DNA of 13,283 nucleotides from Conidiobolus incongruus B7586. Taxonomy: Eukaryota; Entomophthoromycota; Entomophthoromycetes; Entomophthorales; Conidiobolaceae. Shown piece after piece: positions 9,200-13,283 of this stretch (position 1 is the first letter of the stretch; the number at the start of each line of letters is the position of its first letter). The notes under the pieces are model-generated. The model ran no database searches and was not told the DNA's origin. It worked only from the letters and a program-made list of their open reading frames with translations. The position numbers were made by a program, and so were the translations under genes. The stretch is from assembly GCA_000697335.1 (NCBI GenBank), contig JNEM01015130.1, positions 1-13,283 of the forward strand, in the 5' to 3' direction.

Positions 9200-10260
9200 T
9201 AAAGGGTATTTATTAGCTCTATATTTAATTTAAATTTTTTAGCAGTAATAACATTTTTGTTTATTCTTAAGTAAGCTTTAGCTTCTTCACTAAAGGTTTT
9301 CTTATAAAACCTTAAAGCAGAAACATCTATCATTTAAAACTTAAGTGGGTTAAAGTAAAGTTTAAAAGATTAATTTTTAGGGTGGGAAGATTTAGTTATA
9401 GAATAAAAGATATTATTAATTATAATTGCTATATCATAAAGGTTAGAAAAAAACATATTATTAAAGTATTCCCTACTAACTAACTAAAGCTTTATTTAAA
9501 GGTTAAAGCATTATAATAGTTTGTAGATTTATTTTTCTTCAGTGATATTTAGTATATTTAAACATATCTCATTAAATTTCTCTATTAATTATTTTGTAGA
9601 AGTTTTTTATTTAAGCTGGGAAAGCTTTTCTCTTGTTAATTAAATTTAATCTTTCAGGTAATACCTTTCTTTAAGGGCTTTTTCTAATTGTTTAAAAGTT
9701 TATATCTTTGTAGTAAACTATCCTCCTAAAGATTTTTTAAGATTAGGTTTATAATAAGTTAACTACCAAGTATAAACAGATTTTTCCAAAAAAAAGTGGC
9801 TAATTTAAAGATATTCTTTAAATGTTTATCTAAGATTAAATAAAGATAATTCTTTATATTTTTAAGGTAGTTTTTAAGCCTGTAGAGGTTTTTAAAACTA
9901 TTATAAATAGTTATTTTGTTTTTAAAGATACTAAAGAAGTAGTTTAATATATTAAGTATAGTAAAGTGATTGGTTTGTTAGATTTAAACTCTTTAAGACA
10001 TATTTTTTTCAATCAGAAGTTATCTAATATAAGCTTCTTAGAGGGTAATAAGCTTTTAGAGACTAAAAACTTAAATTTACTTAGTAATTAAGCTGCTATC
10101 ATCATTAAAATAATATAAAGAATCTTTTTATGGTGGTATTATAGTATATAGTGTTAAATTTAAATGAAATAAATTATAGATAAGATTTAAAATAATAATA
10201 ATTAAGTTTAATAAAAATAGTTATTAATTTCTAGTAGGTTTTTAATAGTTTTATTACTGC
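9200..10260 (-). other. Gag region of G1
   Basis: Between the 5' LTR and protease, the minus strand shows a faint capsid-type region. Near 9250-9330 it has DVSALRFYKKTFSEEAKAYL, which resembles the linker before the zinc knuckle in fungal gypsy Gag proteins (PMDxDAxR...L..EE...LR.NLCxYC). The zinc knuckle itself is not clearly readable. Assignment rests mostly on position. Confidence 0.6.
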
Positions 10261-10271
10261 TATTATATAAG

Positions 10272-10658
10272 TATAGTAATAGTTAAACTAAAATAGTATA
10301 AAGAAAGATTTAATATAAAAGTAGTGTATATAAAACATAGTAATATAATATAGCTATAGTGTGTAAGTGTAAACAAAGTTTAATTAAGCTTTAAATTAGG
10401 ATGAGTTACTAATATATTAAAATTTATATTAGGTAGTGTTAATCCTATAATATTAATAGAATATAGTTTCAATTTTAAAAATAGTGTAAAAGTAAAAAAT
10501 AGTAAGAATTGAGAGGAAAAAAAACCTAATTTATTAGATAATTTAATGCTATTTATATAATTAATTTAATTATATAAGTATAAATTAATTGTATAATTTA
10601 TAGTTAATTGGATTATATAAAAGTATATATAAGAATTTTAAAAACTAGTCTCTTAACA
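10272..10658 (-). repeat. 5' LTR of gypsy G1
   Basis: In element orientation it starts TGTTAAGAGACTAG and ends TATTACTATA, where the other LTR ends ACCACTACA. It is 387 bp and colinear with the left LTR throughout. A TATA-like TATAAATAG lies at 10549-10557 on the minus strand. Sequence directly downstream in element sense (CTTATATAATAGCAG, below 10272) is where a primer-binding site should lie, but no tRNA match can be named. Confidence 0.92.
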
Positions 10659-11464
10659 AATAAAATAAAAAAATATATTAAAAAATACCTTTTTATTTCA
10701 GCTAAAGAATTATCTAAGCATTTTAATATTAGTTTTATAAGTATTTCATATATATTAATATTTAAACTTAAATTAATAAATCAAAATAGAAAATAGATAC
10801 CTTATAATTTAATTAAAGCTTAAAAAAAAGCTAAAAAAGTTATTGTTAAATAAAACTTACTAAAATATTACTAGAAGCTTAGACTTTTATAACAAATAAT
10901 TATAATTGATGAATCTTAAATGTTTATGTATAATTCTTTACTAAACATAAATCAAAATGTTAGATTAAGCTAAATCAACCCCCTTTACAAATCCCTTTAA
11001 ATAAGTATTTTGTACATAAGTAAATATTAATTATTGTAATAGATTTTAATAATATATGCTATTTTTATTTAGTTCCTAAAGTAAAATCAATTAATATTAA
11101 ACTTTATATTGCTTGTTTAAATTAAAATAATTCTAATTGGTATTCTTAATATAGTTTGAAAAAACTTATTATTTTGCATAATAATTATAAAATATATAAA
11201 TTTAAAGCTATAAAAAACTTTCTAATTAAAAATAACTAGAAAAAACTACTATATCTAGTATATTCCTTAGATTATAACCTATGTGATTATAATTGCTTTA
11301 GGTAATAAAAAAACCAGCTTACAAGAAAGAAAATTTCTATAAGAAAATTTAATTGGTTTATAAAATATCAAATTTCAAATCTTAATAAAAAGAACTATTT
11401 TTTAGATATTAGATCTTTACTAAAGATATAACAAAAAGTTATTAATAATAAAAAAAACTATTAA
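10659..11464 (+). pseudogene. Mariner transposase D, C-terminal part (HTH2 and DD34D domain)
   Basis: Continuation of the transposase interrupted by G1. HTH2 reads SAKELSKHFNISFISIS (about 10700-10750), then INQNRK-stop-IPYNL (expected Trp at the stop), matching the mariner WVPHxL motif. Catalytic blocks are IDES (Asp at 10908), LHNNYK (second Asp now Asn, codon 11180) and YSLDYNLCDYNCF (third Asp at 11285). The second and third positions are separated by 34 residues, the DD34D spacing of mariner proper (PSDYHLF type). The end reads LLKI-stop-KVINNK, degraded from RWQKVI, with stop TAA at 11462-11464. With the N-terminal part the total is about 346 codons, the normal mariner size. Several stops and at least one frameshift between the first and second catalytic blocks show it is dead. 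Confidence 0.85.
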
Positions 11465-11509
11465 ATTTATAATATATATTTATTTTTATGTATTATATTT
11501 TAAAATATT

Positions 11510-11845
11510 TGTTTATTTTGAATTGCAAAAAATTCCTATTATTAAAAATTCAGAGTAATATTAATATTTGAAAAAATACCTGTTAAAATTAATCTTTTAA
11601 ATTTTAACAAATTTTAGAGAATTTCTTCCTTAGTCTTGAAATAATTAGTCTAGTAATAAATTATTTATTTAGATTATAGTCAATTAGCAAAATCATTTGT
11701 AAATTCTTAATAGTTTTAGAGTCTTTATTTTTTATTATTAATATTATTAAAATAGATGACTTTGGTTGATTATTATCTGGTTTGAATATGTATATAATAA
11801 ATAATTTGAATTATAATATAATTTTTAAATTAAAATAATTAATAT
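11510..11845 (-). mobile_element. Mariner fragment E, N-terminal end only
   Basis: The minus strand matches the 5' part of copy C (about 12695-12950). The reading sense begins at 11789 (ATA where C has ATG) with FKPDNNQ, then KDSKTIKNLQMILL, matching the HTH1 region SKII.NLQAAFGN of copy D. Similarity to C continues to about 11565 and fades. No HTH2 or catalytic blocks follow: the fragment runs into the 3' end of mariner D. It is either a truncated copy or the missing 5' part of mariner A. Confidence 0.7.
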
Positions 11846-11849
11846 ATAT

Positions 11850-12960
11850 ATATAAAAATAAATATATAATATAAATTTATTAGTTTCCTTTATTATTAAT
11901 AACTTTTTGCTATATTTTTATTAAAGATCTAACATTTAAAAAACAATTCTTTTTATTAAAAACTGATATTTAATATTTCACAAACTAATTAAATTTTTTT
12001 GTAGAAATTTTCTTTCTTGTAAGCTGGTTTTTTTATTACCTAAAGCAATTATAATTATATAGGTTATAATCTAAAGAATATACTAGAAAGGGTAGTTTTT
12101 TCTAGTTATTTTTAATTAGAAAACTTTTATATCTTTAGATATATATATTTTATAATTATTATGCAAAATAATAGGTCTTTTGAAATTATATTAAGAATAC
12201 TAATTAAAAATATTTTTATTTAAAAAATAATATAAATTTACTATTAGTTGATTTTCTTTGAGGAATTAAATAAAAATAGTATATAATACTATAATCTATT
12301 TTATTAATTAATATTTGTTTATTAATAAAATACTTATTTAAAAGGATTTGTAAAAAGGGTTAATTTAACTTAATTTTGCATTTTGATTTGTGTTTTAATA
12401 AAGGATTATATATAGAGATTTAAGATTCATCAATTATAATTATTTATTATAAAAGTTTAAACTTCTAGTAATATTTTAGTAAGTTTTATTTAATAATAAT
12501 TACTCTAGTGTTTTTTAAGCTTTAATTAAATAATAAGATATTTATTTTATATTTTTATTTATTAATTTAAGTTTAAATGTTAATATATATAAAATATATA
12601 TAAAACTATTATTAAAGTGTTTAGATAATTTTCTAGTTAAAATAAAAAGATATTTTTTAATATATTTTTCATACTATTAATAATTAAAAAGGTAACAATT
12701 AAAGTTAATTTTCTAGATTTTAACAAGTTTTAGATAGTTTCTCTCTTAACTTTAAAGTAATCTACCTAGTCATAAATTGTTAATTTAGATAATATTTTAT
12801 TATTAAAAGCTATATATAAACTTTAAATAATTTTAGAGAGTTTATGATTAAGTTTAATTAATACAAAAATACAAAAGTTTTGATAATTACTATTTGGTTT
12901 AAGCATAGTTAAATTAAACAACTATTTTTGAAAAGTTAATTTTTTAATTAAATAAATTAT
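11850..12960 (-). mobile_element. Mariner relic C, near full length
   Basis: The most complete uninterrupted mariner in the window, about 1.1 kb on the minus strand. It contains the whole transposase frame from ATG (12906) to stop (11880-11882) plus short AT-rich flanks that match D on both sides. Its 5' side meets the first base of Tc1 copy T2 at 12965 and its 3' side meets fragment E at about 11845. Terminal inverted repeats cannot be delimited with confidence. Confidence 0.82.
11880..12906 (-). pseudogene. Mariner DD34D transposase, copy C
   Basis: About 342 codons from ATG at 12906, the usual mariner length. Motifs in order on the minus strand: MLKPNSNYQN at the start; HTH1 LSKII followed by AFNNKILSKLTIYD; a degraded HTH2 near 12610-12680; IDES near 12432-12443 (first Asp kept); LHNNYK near 12155-12175 (second Asp now Asn); the SLDYN-type block near 12055-12090 with the third Asp also Asn; and KVINNKGN just before the stop. 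A stop precedes KVINN where mariners have Trp-Gln. Many stops and shifts make it inactive. It provides the uninterrupted template that shows D was split by G1. Confidence 0.82.
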
Positions 12961-12964
12961 TAAA

Positions 12965-13283
12965 TATTAACTTATTAAAATAAGTTATAAAATCAAAAAT
13001 ATATATATTTTAATTAATAACTAAAACAATAGTATATATTAAATTACTTAAAATTATAATATATAATTAAAGTATATTATTTGATATAAATAATTATATT
13101 TAAATATATTTAGTAAACTATTAACAAAAATATTAACCCTTAATATTTAATTATAATTATTTATAAATTTATAGGTTTTTGAGATAAAAAAATATATTTA
13201 ACAGTATATAACTATATCTTTTTTCTTTTTTTGTTATTATTTTATATAATATTTTATTAATATATTAAAAATTTTTATTAATA
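12965..13283 (+). mobile_element. Tc1-like copy T2, left end, runs off the window
   Basis: These 319 bases align with T1 1741-2059 over their whole length with one single-base gap. By hand count about 27 positions have C or G in T1 and T or A in T2, against about 4 the other way, with a few transversions. The outer end reads TATTAACTTATTAAAATAAG, where T1 has CACTAACTTGCAAAAATGAG. The inner-repeat core is largely erased. The window ends just before the position of the transposase start. The base pair before 12965 is AA, so a TA target is not visible on this side. Confidence 0.9.

Larger units (their letters stand above)
4969..10658 (-). mobile_element. Ty3/gypsy chromovirus G1, both LTRs present, broken
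   Basis: A 5690-bp LTR retrotransposon on the minus strand. From its 5' end it has an LTR (10272-10658), a gag region, protease, reverse transcriptase, RNase H, integrase and chromodomain, then a purine tract and the 3' LTR (4969-5357). The order protease-RT-RNase H-integrase marks Ty3/gypsy, and the chromodomain marks the chromovirus branch. Structurally it looks complete, but the coding region is broken at very many places. The LTRs are about 90% identical by hand count (around 38 differences in about 388, nearly all transitions). RIP-like mutation makes that useless as a clock; insertion is later than mariner D, which it interrupts. A clean 5-bp target duplication is not seen: ATAAG precedes it and AATAAA follows, matching only with a one-base offset and one transition. 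Confidence 0.93.
4655..11505 (+). mobile_element. Mariner relic D, split by insertion of gypsy G1
   Basis: A mariner transposon on the plus strand whose two parts lie at about 4655-4968 and 10659-11505. Copy C gives the uninterrupted order. C sequence around its HTH1 matches D left of 4968, and the C sequence that follows directly matches D from about 10664 on. Together the parts make about 1160 bp, close to C (about 1110 bp). The 5' flank (AATTAAAAAATTAAC in C) and the 3' flank (ATTTATTTTTAT) are shared with C; exact ends and TIRs are blurred by AT-only sequence. The element is older than G1. Confidence 0.8.

Noticed and set aside
10608-10796. 62-codon plus-strand open reading frame as a gene
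   Set aside because: Its first ~17 codons lie in the G1 LTR and the rest is the HTH2 segment of mariner transposase D. The ATG is a chance start created by the insertion, so it is a fusion of two fossils.
1-13283. Mitochondrial or other organelle DNA because of the very high A+T
   Set aside because: No respiratory gene, rRNA or tRNA is visible, and all readable content is nuclear-type transposons with copy-to-copy transition bias.
1-13283. CRISPR array, tRNA or rRNA genes
   Set aside because: No regularly spaced identical repeats and no clover-leaf or rRNA-like G+C-rich conserved segments were seen on either strand.

Overview
This window is a transposon graveyard: about 13 kb of extremely AT-rich DNA (by eye well over 80% A+T, except about 2.1-3.1 kb) with no intact gene and no recognisable host gene, tRNA, rRNA or CRISPR array. 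Every region with readable signal is a decayed mobile element. Differences between copies are overwhelmingly C-to-T and G-to-A, and stops sit where family members have Gln or Trp. This is what repeat-induced point mutation (RIP) leaves in AT-rich heterochromatin of filamentous ascomycete fungi. A fungus is therefore the best guess for the host. The species cannot be named, and the fungal call rests on decay style and element content rather than on any host gene.

Layout: (1) 1-1438, the 3' part of a Ty3/gypsy chromovirus (copy G2, plus strand), ending in an LTR at 1039-1438. (2) 1439-1738, featureless AT-rich DNA. (3) 1741-3313, a complete-length Tc1-like DNA transposon (T1) with TA on both sides, ~218-bp inverted arms of IR/DR type and a dead 338-codon DD34E transposase frame. 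(4) 3316-3704, AT-rich spacer with one perfect palindrome. (5) About 3705-4650, most of a mariner relic on the minus strand (A). (6) About 4655-4968 and 10659-11505, a second mariner (D, plus strand) cut in two by (7) a full-length gypsy chromovirus (G1, minus strand, 4969-10658) with LTRs of 389 and 387 bp. (8) About 11510-11845, an N-terminal mariner fragment (E, minus). (9) About 11850-12960, a near full-length mariner relic (C, minus). (10) 12965-13283, the left end of a second Tc1 copy (T2) running out of the window.

The elements form nests. G1 sits inside mariner D. D in turn lies exactly between A, which lacks the transposase N-terminus, and E, which has only the N-terminus on the same strand, so A and E may be halves of one older mariner. 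T1 is visibly younger than its surroundings: its transposase frame has no shift over 338 codons and keeps far more G+C. T2 is the same element after heavier mutation. I found no sign of a new functional system. The points of interest are the nesting order, the IR/DR Tc1 arms, the DD34D mariner family, and a TGAGTCA motif present in both the Tc1 arms and the gypsy LTRs.
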